Source: Mesostigma viride
Taxonomy: Eukaryota; Streptophyta; Mesostigmatophyceae; Mesostigmatales; Mesostigmataceae
Direction: 5' to 3'
DNA: 64,000 nucleotides
Assembly: GCA_009746045.1 (NCBI GenBank)
Contig: RPFO01000213.1
Span: 2,968,837 to 3,032,836, forward strand
Position numbers and translations under genes: made by a program. The notes below the pieces were generated by a model, which saw only the letters and a program-made list of their open reading frames with translations, was not told the origin of the DNA and made no database searches. This document shows positions 10,399 through 22,699 of the stretch, piece after piece (the first letter of the stretch is position 1; each line of letters begins with the position of its first letter).

Positions 10399-12519
10399 TT
10401 GCTGAGCTTCGCTCATTTTATATATGACGCGTGGACGGGCTCAAAGGGGACCGACCTGCCGTAGGTAGCGTAAGACTAGCGCTTGTCACGAGGGTACTGC
10501 ACCGGCCGGCCCTTTTTGTGCCTAGGCTGAGTGTGGTTCCGGAGTGCAGGCCTAGGTAGCTTCTAACGTACGTCACTAGACCTTGTTACCTGCGCCAGCC
10601 GCCAGGCGTGGCGCAACTGTGATTGGCAGTCAGTACACCTTGTACCTGCGCCAGCCGGCAGGCCTGCGTGGCGCAATGTGAATGATAGTCAGTTAGAGTG
10701 GTGTAGGGGACGTAGGGAGGCCTCTTTTCAGCTTCGCAACTTGATCCCAGCATTTGCTGGCAAGGTCGCCTGGCCGCTATGGCGGCTGCGCTGAATGTAA
10801 GACGATGCTATCGGCCTCTCCGGGCGTGGAGAGGCCTGGAATAAAATTCTTTATGTTCGCCACCCACCGTTACAGGCCACGGTAATGGTTGTTGGGTGGG
10901 GGGCTCTACGTTTTGAGTAAAATGGTGTGATTTCCGGCGCTGGGCCCACTGACGATTCCCCTCTACCCCTGGGTGCGGCAAGCGGCTTCCTGACACTGGG
11001 GAAGCTGCGATTTTAGTCGGACAACGTCAGGGAAGGAGCCATACAGGCCAGGGCCAGCGGCTACGGTGGAAAGAATCACAGGTGGAGGCGAATCTGCCTT
11101 AAACGTGGAGATGGCTAGCGCGGGGTGCCAGGGTAGCCCATAACTGCCAGGAGCCTGACAGCGGACCCGATCTTTCGGCCTGTGGCCAGACGGGAGTTTC
11201 GGGGAGGATGCGGGGCTGGAGCGAATCTTGGTGGGAGGAGCGCGCTCTTCATCATTGCCCAGTTTTTCAGCAAAGAATGTTCGCCTGGCGGGGCTGAAAT
11301 TCTTGCTGTTTTATCGCCTTGTTTTTATCCTGTATGATGCATTATAGGAAAAGCGATAAAGAGTTCGGTTCAGCCAGGGGGGCATATCTATGCCATAAAA
11401 AATTTCCTACAACAACACAAGCCCTGGTCAGGGCCTTGGCTAAGCAGTTTCCAAGCCAAGGCCTTGGTAGGGTAGAGGGCCTATCGCCACAAAGGTTTCA
11501 ATGCCGGGAAATCCCAGCCTCGGGGGTGGGGCTGGTGATGGGTCCTGGGCTTGTGAGAGACGGTCCGGGGGCGTAAGGCCTAATGAGCAGCCGCTGGAAA
11601 CCGCCCCCCTAACGGGGGGAACGACATGGGTGCCGCCCTGCGTCCGCCGGGAAACCGTAGCGGCCACACGGGGGCGGCAGTACAGCCGTGGCAGCGTGCA
11701 GGAGGGGGGCCATGGGCGGAAAGAAAATCGGCACCAAGGTTGGCGACAGCCTTGGTGGCCAAGAAGGAGGTGTGGGGGCAACACCTTGTGTTCGAGTATG
11801 CTGGGCCCCCAGCATGGTGCTACAATAACCAACTTGATAATGATGTGCACTGAGTTTGAAGGTGTGGTATAGGCTGTCCGTATAAAGCCTAGCACACAAA
11901 AATGTAAAATAAATGTTTCTCTTGGTGGGAAGGAACTCCAATGGACCAAAAACAAGAAATGTATTTGCTGAGCTTCGCTCATTTTATATATGACGCGTGG
12001 ACGGGCTCAAAGGGGACCGACCTGCCGTAGGTAGCGTAAGACTAGCGCTTGTCACGAGGGTACTGCACCGGCCGGCCCTTTTTGTGCCTAGGCTGAGTGT
12101 GGTTCCGGAGTGCAGGCCTAGGTAGCTTCTAACGTACGTCACTAGACCTTGTTACCTGCGCCAGCCGCCAGGCGTGGCGCAACTGTGATTGGCAGTCAGT
12201 ACACCTTGTACCTGCGCCAGCCGGCAGGCCTGCGTGGCGCAACGTGAATGATAGTCAGTACTTAGAGTGGTGTAGGGGACGTAGGGAGGCCTCTTTTCAG
12301 CTCCCACCCACCCACCCACGCTGCTAAGAGGGGCAACACCTTGTGTTCGAGTATGCTGGGCCCCCAGCATGGTGCTACAATAACCAACTTGATAATGATG
12401 TGCACTGAGTTTGAAGGTGTGGTATAGGCTGTCCGTATAAAGCCTAGCACACAAAAATGTAAAATAAATGTTTCTCTTGGTGGGAAGGAACTCCAATGGA
12501 CCAAAAACAAGAAATGTAT
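10399..12519. repeat. Tandem duplication, units R1-spacer-R2
   Basis: Block R1 (10399-10733) returns at 11965-12302 and block R2 (11775-11964) at 12330-12519, both nearly identical and in the same orientation. R2 abuts the second R1, so the layout is a head-to-tail duplication of a unit of about 1.57 kb. In the second unit about 1.04 kb between the blocks is replaced by 27 bp holding a CCCA run. R1 begins with TTTTATATATGACGCG (TATA-like) and R2 contains AATAAA, so the unit could be a transcription unit. No coherent ORF is visible. Confidence 0.7.
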
Positions 12520-12784
12520 GCGAATTTTTTGGCGCGGAAAATATTCGGGGCGCCACGTCCCCTTAATTGCTCGTCATAAATTGCGTAATAGCTTCGGAAA
12601 ATTATATCAGCGTGCGCGTCTTAGAAAGACGAAGCGGTTGTGATATTCACAGCCGAATTTGGTGCCCAAACGTGAAAGTTATGATGAGCTCCGCCGTCAG
12701 CCATGGCTACCTAGTGGCTCGTGGCTCGTGTTCTGGTCTGTTGCGTGTCTGTGCGCATGCATGGGCATGACACGGAGTACTACT

Positions 12785-13545
12785 GATTTATTTTTATTTA
12801 AACTCGTGCTCCCGTTGGGGAGTCACGGGGCAACCCCGATGGATGGATGGGTACACGCAATCCTACCGGTCTAAGCTATCTAAAAAAAAAAAACAAAAAA
12901 AAAATCCTACTCTATAGCTATGGTGCCCGCGACCCTAGGGGTCTTGTCTAGCACGCTTCCCACGTGTGCAAACGCACTGCTTCCCAGACTGGAGGGGGGT
13001 TGTTGTCCTCTATGACCTGCATGTGCCCACTTGGGGCATTGTCCATCATCATTTTCCAAATCCTGGAGAGTCCTCTAAGGCCCCGCGGCCCATGTCCTCC
13101 ACGAGCTGCTCTTTGAAGGCGGGTGCGGGCCTTGCGGCGACAGCACCGTCTAACCTGGCTGCCAGGGCCCGGCCCATGCACGTGAGGAGGTGCCTGCCCG
13201 GCTGAGCGGGGCGCAGCTAGCCCTGCAGAGGCCGGGGCCCCGTGAGGTGTCTACCTGGTTGGTGCGAGCTATAAGTGCCCTACTAGCTGCAGGCGCCGCT
13301 GCTTGATGGTGCTGGTGATAAGTGGCATGCCGAGGTACAAGTCCTCCTTGCGGACATGATGAGCAGCGTATCCTACACGAAATATTGACCTCATGGCATG
13401 TTGGTGACCAACCTTGAGCAGTTCACGGCGCTCAGCACACGTCCGCGGCGCACGCGGGCATCTGAGGCACATGCTGCACTTATTGTCTCTCGACCAGGTG
13501 GAGGGCAAGTGCGGCGTTCTCATGAAGAAGCTTGAAGCCATGCAT
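12785..13545 (-). mobile_element. LINE 3'-end fragment, minus
   Basis: The left edge has a TTTATTTTTATTTA tail, then the LINE 3' end (CTCGTGCTCCCGTTGGGGAG), two and a half GATG units and an A-run. The coding part at 13541-12970 gives MRSIFRVGYAAH, EDLYLGMP, TSTIKQRRLQLVGHL, the LINE post-RT domain seen also at 22160-22515 and 38671-40836. It is 5' truncated and frameshifted. Confidence 0.75.
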
Positions 13546-13559
13546 CACCGCCCACATCG

Positions 13560-14205
13560 AGGCCCTGGCCACAAAGGTGCCAAAGATAGTGGAGCAGTCA
13601 CGGCCATCACCGCATCCCAGCCACCCCGGCAGGCCGGATGCTGGCGACCTCCCCGGTCGCTCAGACTCCTAGTAACGCGGACCTGGTGCGGTCAGCGACC
13701 GTCTCAACCACTGACGCCGTCGCCACGAAGCTCCAGGAGTTGGAGGACCAGGTGCCGCCAGGCCAAGCAACGGGAGGCCACCGACCGCGCTCGCCGCGAG
13801 TGCCGAGTGGTGCTGCGTCGTTTCCCCCAGAAGCCAGGTGAGACGGCAACCTCCCTTGCCGACGAGCTCAAGAACCAGCTCCTTACCCTCATGGGCCTGG
13901 TAGGTGAGGTAGAACTGCGTGGGTGCCACCGCCTTCCCATGCACTCACGCGGGACAAGGCAGCTCCCCCATGCACCGGAGTCCGGTGCTCACCTTCCCCT
14001 CCCCTGATCGAGGACAAGCAGCGGTTCCCGTCTCTCGTCGCAAGCGGTAACTTGCATGAGCTCACCTGGACGCTGGACGACAACCTGACCACCGCGCAGC
14101 ATGCAGCAGCAGCGCCGCAACCTGTGGCCTGAATACCTCTGCCACAAGCAGGACCCAAAAGGTGTACTGGAGGCCGGGGCGGGGACCTGATGATCAACCA
14201 CAAGA
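13560..14205 (+). pseudogene. LINE ORF1p-like RNA-binding protein
   Basis: The plus strand shows ECRVVLRRFPQKPGETATSL, LADELKNQLL, then VELRGCHRLP, a frameshift, PSPPLIEDKQRFPSL, LTWTLDDNLTTAQ, and in another frame RNLWPEYLCHKQDP and VYWRPGRGP. The order (FPQ-x-xGE, GxxRL, DKQR, LDDNLTxxQ, RRNLWPEY, YWRPG) is that of L1-type ORF1 proteins, an RRM-like fold followed by a C-terminal domain. Three frames are used, so it is decayed. It is followed within about 10 bp by the repeat at 14215-14598 rather than by an RT ORF. Confidence 0.65.
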
Positions 14206-14214
14206 TGTGGTCGC

Positions 14215-14600
14215 CCCCTGCGGGCTAGAATGGCCCTAGCTTGAACCATTGATTGGTAGTCACTGCCACCATGGCAGCCATGCCCAGAATGTTTGCCTAG
14301 CCTAGCCATCATACCTAGTCACGTGCCCCGCTAACGCACGATACACAATCAGCAATAGCCTTAATTAGCTTAGCCTTTGTACAGCCATGCTACGTCCTGG
14401 CTGTGATCAGATTACTTGCCCACGCTCCTTGTGATGATATGCTCACATGGGTCTTATATTGCACCCACAGCATTTGCCGAATCGTTTATCGTGTCCGATT
14501 GCAGCTGTGGCATGATTCAAGGAGAAAGGGGGTCTCTTCTGCCCTTTCTTCCTGTTGTGCACACACAGCCGGGATTACAAGCACTCTGGTAAGTAAGTAA
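14215..14600 (+). repeat. Dispersed repeat shared with 960-1345 (probable LINE 3' UTR)
   Basis: About 380 bp aligned in direct orientation with 960-1345, sharing CAGATTACTTGCCCACGCT, CATGGGTCTTAT, TTGCACCCACAG and the CACACACAG...GGGATTA end. It lies just downstream of the ORF1-like gene, which suggests a 3' UTR. It continues into GTAAGTAAGTAAG-like sequence instead of the hairpin that ends the first copy. Confidence 0.6.
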
Positions 14601-15018
14601 GCACTTGCGTGTCATGCGCAAAGGCATGCCACGGGGTACTAGATGCTAATCTCATTGAAAAAATAATTACACAAAAGTTTATAAACAAACATCGTCTGCA
14701 TCATTCCCCAACCATTAAAAGCACTACTAGATGGGGATGTAATCCTCATCCGTGCTGTCCTCTACTGTAATGGCAGACGAGGCGGTAGCGTAGCGGCTAT
14801 CCTCAGGGCCAATAACCTCCACCTGCGGACTTCTACCCTGGCTAGCAACGGGCCGCGGGGCCCGTGGGGAGAAAACCTGAGGAGCATACCCCTCCGGGAA
14901 GGTGTATATCGCAGATGGCAGCCCATGTCTCCTTGTCAATCATGCGGGCGCGGAGTACGGATACACTCTGGTGCTCCGTGACTCGCCAAGTCGTAAATTA
15001 ATTATAATTAATTAATTA
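14601..15018 (+). other. Non-coding; ends in a LINE hairpin and AATT-type tail
   Basis: Mostly unassigned. At 14966-15018 there is GGTGCTCCGTGACTCGCCAA followed by AAATTAATTATAATTAATT, the plus-oriented version of the LINE 3' terminus, so a plus-strand insertion ends here. The open minus frame 14939-14727 has no recognisable domain. Confidence 0.4.
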
Positions 15019-16345
15019 ATGGTGGTGACCGCGCCGTCCAGCTTGTTGGCAAGGTCGGCGGTGAGGGTGCACGTCTCGGCCCCGACGTACGTAAGAACAG
15101 GGATCGAGGACCATGACCTTAAACAGGCCCTGTTTCTCTAGCTTGCCCAAGGGCTTGCGCCACCACAGGGCCCTGTATTGGCGTAAAGCGTTCCAGGCGA
15201 GGGAGATACGGTGGTCGACATCGGCCTCCGGCAGCTGGGGAGTAAGCTACCCAGCAACTTGACGAGGTCCCGATATTGGACTCGAGAGCCATCAAGTAGA
15301 AAAAGATCGGGCGGTGGCTGAGTGATCGAGCCCAATCGCCAGAGCCTCATTCTTCTTGCTGACCTCGAGCCCCACCACGCGGGCCTCGATTGCATGCGAG
15401 GCAGGCAAGCCACGTCTGCACGTGCCCAGTTTCCTCGAAGAGGCCGGTGGTGTCGTCTGCATAGATGATGTCCGCGAGCCGAATCGCCGTTTCCGCCGGC
15501 CCCGCCATGGCAGAAATGGTTGGCAACCTGCACCCCTGGTTCCCTACCCACAAGGCGAGCAAACTGCTTAATTGCGCGCCTGAATCATTACGTATTCGAC
15601 CACAATAATTATGAACAGGTATGGCGAGAGCACGCAGCCCTGCCACACACCCTTCTGTGAAAGGGCATGGTGGCGTGGTCCCGTAGGAAGTGCGCACCTA
15701 TTATAGGTGGTGGACTCTTCATACCTAGGTTGCGGATGACAGCAATAAGGGGGAGGGGGATCCGGAACAGAGCTAGGATGTCCCACAGCGCAGACCAGAA
15801 AACCGAATCGAAGGCTTTGATGAAGTCCACCAGCACAAGGTGCAGAGGGGACTCACCAGGCTGGAGGCGGTGCCGAGTTCTTCCACGAGGTGGCGAGTAG
15901 CGAAGAGCGCTTGTACTGCGTTGCGGCCTGGGGGGAAGCCGAGCTGAGTCTCGCTGAGGTGGCCGTCCAGGGCAGTGCGCAGGCCGGCGGTTCAGGATGA
16001 GCCGCATGAGAAGCTTGAGGGGGGCACTTTGGATGCAACCGTGCACGGTCCCTCTGTAGTTGCCGGTCGGCGAGCGACCCCTTGTTTTTGTTCAGCATCA
16101 TGCGAAAACTGTGTTGCCAGGCCGCTGGGGGCGGTTGCGACGACAGCAGATTGAATGCGGTTGCAGATGTCCCGGAAGAGCTGCATGACACCAGTGTCCT
16201 CAAACTCTGCGGTGAGTTTCACGACCACTGCCGGAATCTCGTCGGAGGCTCGGAGCCTGTGGCTGCAGCATATTGCAGGCGCTGGACAGCCTCCGTGACA
16301 TCGCGGGAGGTGAAAGGAGGCCTGTCTGACAGCTAGGTCGCAAGC
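15019..16345 (-). pseudogene. LINE reverse transcriptase fragment, minus
   Basis: Read right to left: PPFTSRDVTEAVQRLQYAAA, EIPAVVVKLTAEF, MHGCIQSAPLKLLMRL, LVLVDFIKAFDSVFWSALW (motif A Asp present), GVWQGCVLSPYLFIIIV (motif B), IRLADIIYADDTTGLFEE (motif C YADD), then the linker with LLGS. The RT blocks are in different frames (about four frameshifts). The left end at GGTGGTGACCGCGCCGTCC lies inside the post-RT domain, so the 3' part is missing where a plus-strand insertion abuts. Confidence 0.8.
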
Positions 16346-16608
16346 CGGGGCCGGTCAGCGTGGGGACTAGGTAGTCCGCCGCTGACCATGGCGGGGCCGG
16401 GGGCCCGGCTGGACCGCCTGCCAGGACGGAGTACTATAGCTATAATCTCATTCGAAAAATAATTACCTCGGGTAAGGATAATATCCCCATCTGGTACTAA
16501 ATCAAAGAGACAACCAGGCTAAATGGTTGGGGCATGATGCAGGTGATCTGTTTGTTTACCTTTCGCGTAATGTTTTTTCTAATGAGGTTAGCATAGTACT
16601 TGGTGCCA

Positions 16609-18515
16609 TTAATTAATTAATTAGACTCGTGCTCCCGTTGGGGAGTCACGGAGCATTAACCCCGATGGATGGATGGATGGATGGATGGATGGATGGATGG
16701 ATGGATGGATGGATGGATGGATGGATGGATGGATGGATGGATGGATGGATGGATGGATGGATGGATGGATGGATGGATGGATGGATGGATGGATGGATGG
16801 ATGGATGGATGGATGGATGGATGGATGGATGGATGGATGGATGGATGGATGGATGGATGGATGGATGGATGGATGGATGGATGGATGGATGGATGGATGG
16901 ATGGATGGATGGATGGATGGATGGATGGATGGATGGATGGATGGATGGATGGATGGATGGATGGATGGATGGATGGATGGATGGATGGATGGATGGATGG
17001 ATGGATGGATGGATGGATGGATGGATGGATGGATGGATGGATGGATGGATGGATGGATGGATGGATGGATGGATGGATGGATGGATGGATGGATGGATGG
17101 ATGGATGGATGGATGGATGGATGGATGGATGGATGGATGGATGGATGGATGGATGGATGGATGGATGGATGGATGGATGGATGGATGGATGGATGGATGG
17201 ATGGATGGATGGATGGATGGATGGATGGATGGATGGATGGATGGATGGATGGATGGATGGATGGATGGATGGATGGATGGATGGATGGATGGATGGATGG
17301 ATGGATGGATGGATGGATGGATGGATGGATGGATGGATGGATGGATGGATGGATGGATGGATGGATGGATGGATGGATGGATGGATGGATGGATGGATGG
17401 ATGGATGGATGGATGGATGGATGGATGGATGGATGGATGGATGGATGGATGGATGGATGGATGGATGGATGGATGGATGGATGGATGGATGGATGGATGG
17501 ATGGATGGATGGATGGATGGATGGATGGATGGATGGATGGATGGATGGATGGATGGATGGATGGATGGATGGATGGATGGATGGATGGATGGATGGATGG
17601 ATGGATGGATGGATGGATGGATGGATGGATGGATGGATGGATGGATGGATGGATGGATGGATGGATGGATGGATGGATGGATGGATGGATGGATGGATGG
17701 ATGGATGGATGGATGGATGGATGGATGGATGGATGGATGGATGGATGGATGGATGGATGGATGGATGGATGGATGGATGGATGGATGGATGGATGGATGG
17801 ATGGATGGATGGATGGATGGATGGATGGATGGATGGATGGATGGATGGATGGATGGATGGATGGATGGATGGATGGATGGATGGATGGATGGATGGATGG
17901 ATGGATGGATGGATGGATGGATGGATGGATGGATGGATGGATGGATGGATGGATGGATGGATGGATGGATGGATGGATGGATGGATGGATGGATGGATGG
18001 ATGGATGGATGGATGGATGGATGGATGGATGGATGGATGGATGGATGGATGGATGGATGGATGGATGGATGGATGGATGGATGGATGGATGGATGGATGG
18101 ATGGATGGATGGATGGATGGATGGATGGATGGATGGATGGATGGATGGATGGATGGATGGATGGATGAAAGGATGGATGGATGGATGGATGGATGGATGG
18201 ATGGATGGATGGATGGATGGATGGATGGATGGATGGATGGATGGATGGATGGATGGATGGATGGATGGATGGATGGATGGATGGCGGATGGATGGATGGA
18301 TGGATGGATGGATGGATGGATGGATGGATGGATGGATGGATGGATGGATGGATGGGTGCAAACAGTCCTACCGGTCTAATCTATCTACAAAATCTATCTA
18401 CATCAACTCTACCCTAGGGGACCTGTCTGGCGTGCTTCCCGTATGTTTGCACACGCGGACGCTTCCCCAAGGGGGGGGGCTCGTTGTCCTCTATGACCTG
18501 GGCCCACTTGGCCTT
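16609..18515 (-). mobile_element. LINE 3' end carrying a giant (ATGG)n expansion
   Basis: The left edge is the TTAATTAATTAATTA tail, then the 3'-terminal hairpin (GTGCTCCCGTTGGGGAGTCA), then GATG repeats, then the common LINE 3' UTR/C-terminal sequence (CCTACCGGTCTAATCTATC ... CTATGACCTGGGCCCACTTG) up to 18515. The same layout with only two or three GATG units occurs at 38671, 39394 and 40117, so the repeat lies inside the element and has expanded after or during insertion. Confidence 0.8.
16664..18355. repeat. (GATG)n microsatellite, about 423 units
   Basis: 1,692 bp of uninterrupted tetranucleotide apart from two imperfections near 18166 (GATGAAAGGATGG) and 18284 (ATGGCGGATGG), both near the right end. 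The long ORFs that read WMDG or HPSI on the two strands are translations of the repeat and not genes. Confidence 0.99.
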
Positions 18516-21329
18516 CACAACGGTACGAGCCGCGCCAAAATCTGCCCTCGTAAGCGGTACCCGAAAAGTGGCGCCAAATGCGATTTTTGGTGTGCGCGTG
18601 CACGAAAGTGACCGAATTCCGGGCGACAGGCATGGCGGTCTGGCAGGCGATGCTGAGCGTCTATACAGGCACTATCAAGGCTGAAATTTTACGATTATCC
18701 TCCTTAGGTGTTATTCGATCCACCACTGTTTTTTTTTCGCCATAAAATTTGCGGAATCGAACAGCATGTTGCGTCATTCATAGGTGGGTGCCTGAATGGT
18801 CGCAGATTTTCTCTCGACCCCACCTGACCGCAGCAAAAAAATTTCCCGATGAAGTGCGCCCTAAGATCGGGGTTTCCATCATAAACGATGCATTTTTTAA
18901 TTCTAAAGACTTTGACCGAACGACTTTCTTCATTACCGCTGCAATTTTTTTTTCCTGAGCTACCGCATATTTCCGACCAATTTCAAGGCTGCGTCAGGCT
19001 TGGCAGACCCATACTTCGTATATATCTGCGTTTGCCCCGAACGTCATGTTTAATGCAGGCTTTGTGGACTCTAAAGACGCCCACGATGTTGGGGCTTTTA
19101 TCAGCCTCTGGACATGCACAAACTGCGGTCAGCAGGTGAATGCCGGAACGAGTTTCTGCGGCGGGGTGTGCGAAACAGACATCAAGCGCACGGCAGACAT
19201 GGATACCTCCGAGCGGTATGTTCCCTTATTCAAATCTACGGGCCAATTCACTCCTTGTTGAATCCCTGACCTTGTCACGGATGAATATGTTACCAGTTCC
19301 CCATCTCCGGAGTTTCTCTTTTGGTCATCTTCTTATCTTACGGGAGGTGCGTCATGAATCGTATAGCGAGCTACGGTTTCATGGCGAGCCTTTTCTTCAC
19401 ATCAGCGACGTACAGGTTACCTTAGAGGCTAGGGATGTCAAGGAATTCTTCACACGGATATTAGGGAGGGTGCATGACGGATTGCGGGCAAGATATTACG
19501 GGCTGGCTGGCAGCCTTGCAGCGCTATTGCCGCCGATGGCAATGATTTGCAGGCAGGGCTATGGATCACAAAGCTGTTGCTTTGCTCTAGTTGTACATGC
19601 TGCAATTTATTGGCATTGTGCTCACGGCAAGTAATGTTGCATGACATGGTTGACCACGAAGATTGATGGAAAACCTAGAAGCAATTGGTGGCTTTCTTGG
19701 ATGCTCGATGGCTTCACATGCTTGTGAGTCCATAAAACCCACTGTATACGTGCCCACCGTCTCTAAGCTGAAAGCATCTGCCTTAAACAAGCATCTTAAG
19801 ACATGCATGCACATGAGAACTGTCATGGTTTGTGGAGAGGGTGGCATATTGCGTGAGAGCGGAGAGAGGACAGTGGCCGGGCTAGGCCAGCTACCTGTGC
19901 TGCCACAGGACCGGGCGGCAAACACCGATGCACAAGCTGCCTTACACACCAGCACCCAAGCTGCCTTCATACCCCTGAATGATGAGCAGAGGGCATCCTG
20001 GACGGCCGCATCCATGCAGTTCATGCAGTTCAGGCTGTGCGTGCTGGCCAAGGGCACGGGTAAATGAGCCAATGGCGGGCTATTATTACGCACGCTGCAA
20101 CCAGCGCCAATGAAGCAACCCAAGCCTGCCCTCCTGACAGGTATGTGTGTTTTGTTTTCTCATGTCGTGTGCACAACCAGCAATCCTTTATTTCCCTATG
20201 ATGCATGTTTGCGGAATTCTGGCAACCTGGCACATGGCCAAACTCCTCAATGTCAGGGCTGGGCGGGGTTGTTTGTCAAGCGGATAGACACACGCACATG
20301 CTCAACACCTCTTGCTCCAATGCCACTGCCACTCACCCAGAAACTCAGGCACAACCACGCACGATCGCTAAGCTGCTAGCCAGAATCGCAGTCCTCACCA
20401 AAGTGAGGGATGGGGCACCAGCTAGTTTGACAGTCTGGCTGAGGACGTGCAGGAGTTGAATGACATATCTGAAGCAAGTAGTCACGGATGGCTTGGAGAA
20501 ACATGGTGAAGCATGCATGGGCATGCATCTCATGTTGACAAGGGCCAGAGCAAGAGCATGAGCACGATGCATGTGCCTATGTAGAGGCCATTGGGCTTGC
20601 ACTATCTGTTGAAGACAACTGCGGTATGGTGGCCAAGCGGCTCACCGGGGATGTGCAGTGGCTTCTTCATGCTAGGTATGATGGCGGCCAAGTGCAGTCC
20701 TTTGGTGGCACATTTCAAGCCGGCAACCTCGAGGTAGCAACTGAGCAGTGTATGAGCTGTCTGGCTATGCACCACAGCGCTGGCTGAGGAGGAGATCTAG
20801 TCCAACTTGGAAGCTGCGTTGCCAGCAACGTGGGCCCCTATAACAGAGACAGGGACATGGGGACATCCATGGTGATGCAGAGGACCATGTGTGGCAACCT
20901 TGGTCAGGCGGGCCGGTTGCCAAGGGATGTGCTGCTACCGAATCAAGGCGCACAAAAACACATCGCAACCATGCCGACGGCCGAGATGCCTGGCATGATT
21001 AGATTATTACATTGCCAAGCTGAGTTTGCGACTACCGTGCATGCTGTGGGTTTGAACTGATCATGCTAGCCAACGTGACAGCTGGCAGTTCTTATGTCTA
21101 ACAAGCCCCTTCTTGAAAATTGCCTTAGTATGGCCGTATGCACATATATACAACCATGTCTAGCCACTGTTCATGTTCATATATCTTTGTCTATGTGTCA
21201 CAAAAGTTGTGTTATATTATCTGTGCAAGGTCTGAACAGTTAGCAACACAGTTGGTGGGAGTTGGCCATACCGTTACTAAAGAACTTTGCATCCAAGGTT
21301 GAGTGATTAGCTGGAAACTGGCAGGTGTT
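18516..21329. other. 2.8 kb with no recognised gene
   Basis: Several plus-strand ORFs lie here: 19046-19261 with a Cys-pair cluster WTCTNCGQQ...FCGGVCE, 19663-20067 with LNKHLKTC, and 20830-21060. They do not join into a frame with splice sites, and no family is recognised. They could be remnants of a DNA transposon. Confidence 0.35.
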
Positions 21330-21875
21330 GCATGGACCAGTGAACCCAATGACACTTGATGGACCTGAAGTTTTGTGCAATGTCTGAAATGACATGATGA
21401 TTAACATGCGCGCTTGTTTTCAGCCTCAACTGAGCACATCTTGCATGGGAAACTGCAAGAAATGTGGCGGAAATGCAAAAAACGCACATTTTTGCTCACA
21501 TTTGCTAGCGAGCTGTCAATGAATGAAGTACAACAGACCTGGATTTTTGTGCAATGTCTACAATGATGATATTTAATATGCTTGCAAGTTTCCAGCCCCA
21601 ACTGAGCACATCTTGTATGAAAACTGTCATGAAATGTGTGAAAAAAACGCGAAAAACGCGCATTTTTGCTAGCATTTGGTGGCATTTTGTTACCAAATAC
21701 AGTACGATGGACCTGATTTTTTGTGCCATGTCTACATTTATGATGTGTAACGTGATTGCAAATTTCCAGCCTCGACTGAACACATCTTCCATGGAAACTG
21801 CTATGAGATGTGGTGAAACGGTGCGTTTTTGCTAGCATTTGGTGGCAGTTTGTCACCAAATGAGGTCAGATGACC
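21330..21875. repeat. Diverged tandem repeat, period about 174 bp
   Basis: Three copies of CCAGCC(C/T)C(A/G)ACTGA(G/A)CACATCTT start near 21422, 21594 and 21769, each followed by GAAACTG, ATTTTTGCTAGCATTTG and TTTTGTGC(A/C)ATGTCT. The copies differ by roughly 15-20 percent, so it is an old satellite-like array. Confidence 0.7.
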
Positions 21876-22159
21876 ATGGGACCTGGTGCACAGTTGGTAG
21901 ACATGAGCATAAGCCTACATGCAAACAGCCAGGTCAGGAGCTCTTTATTTGCATATCAAATTGTATTTGTTTGTATTAAAATCTGGAAAGTTGCTAAAAA
22001 TAGACATGCCAAAAATAGACCAACTGATGTCGGAAAATTCTGGAAAGTCAAATTCCTTTTACTGGTGTCATGGACATGCTGCCTACCAATATCTAGCATG
22101 TTTGGACTCAATTTGCTCCTTGTAGGGCTTATAAGGGCATTTTTTGCCACTTTCATACC
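21876..22159. other. Non-coding, nothing recognised
   Basis: AT-rich sequence between the tandem repeat and the LINE fragment. No motif seen. Confidence 0.4.
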
Positions 22160-22515
22160 GTTGTGTTGTCCATCATCTTTTTCCAAATCACGGAGAGGCC
22201 TCGGCCCCCCATGTCCTCTACTAGCTGTTCTTTGAAGATGCGGGCCTTGCGGCGTCTAGCATCACGGGGCCCGGCCCATGCACGTAAGGAGGTGCCGGCC
22301 AGGCTGAGCTGGGCGCAGTCCCGCGGGGGGGCCACGTGAGGTGTCTACCTGGTTGGTGCGAGCTAAGTGCCCTACTAGCTGCAGGCGCCGCTGCTTAATG
22401 GTGCTGGTGATATATGGCATGCCGAGATACAGGTCCTCGTTGCGAACATGAGCAGCATAGCCTACTCTGAAAATGGATCGCAGCATGTTGGTGACCGCGC
22501 CATCCAGCTTGCGGG
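22160..22515 (-). pseudogene. LINE post-RT domain fragment, minus
   Basis: The minus strand encodes ARKLDGAVTNMLRSIFRVGY, EDLYLGMPYITSTIKQRRLQ, LVGHLARTNQVDTSRG and the following LRPAQPGRHLLT. This is the C-terminal domain that follows the RT in the LINEs of this window. Both ends are cut and no tail is present. Confidence 0.8.
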
Positions 22516-22586
22516 CCATGCCGCAATGACACGCAAACACTGTCTTACTTACCTAACAAAATCCCATGCGTGCCATGTATCAATGA

Positions 22587-22640
22587 AATTAAATTAAATT
22601 ATAACATGCCTCCGCTGGGGGGTCAAGTAGCACACATTCC
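22587..22640 (-). mobile_element. LINE 3' terminus (hairpin plus tail), minus
   Basis: AAATTAAATTAAATT tail, then ATAACATGCCTCCGCTGGGG, the minus-strand version of the hairpin end at 5745-5805. Only the last ~55 bp are clearly recognisable. Confidence 0.6.
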
Positions 22641-22699
22641 ATGGACTGACTTCCCAAGTTGCCTGACACGCTCTCTGCCAATACCGGGCCCTTTGGCGC

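Noticed and set aside
11080-11310. Possible rRNA fragment (GGGGCTGAAATTCTTG resembles an SSU phrase)
   Set aside because: The neighbouring sequence does not follow the conserved SSU order, so the likeness is local and probably chance.
16629-18611. Very long ORFs of repeated WMDG (plus) and HPSI (minus)
   Set aside because: Translations of a GATG microsatellite, open in nearly every frame because the 4-bp unit contains no stop in these phases.
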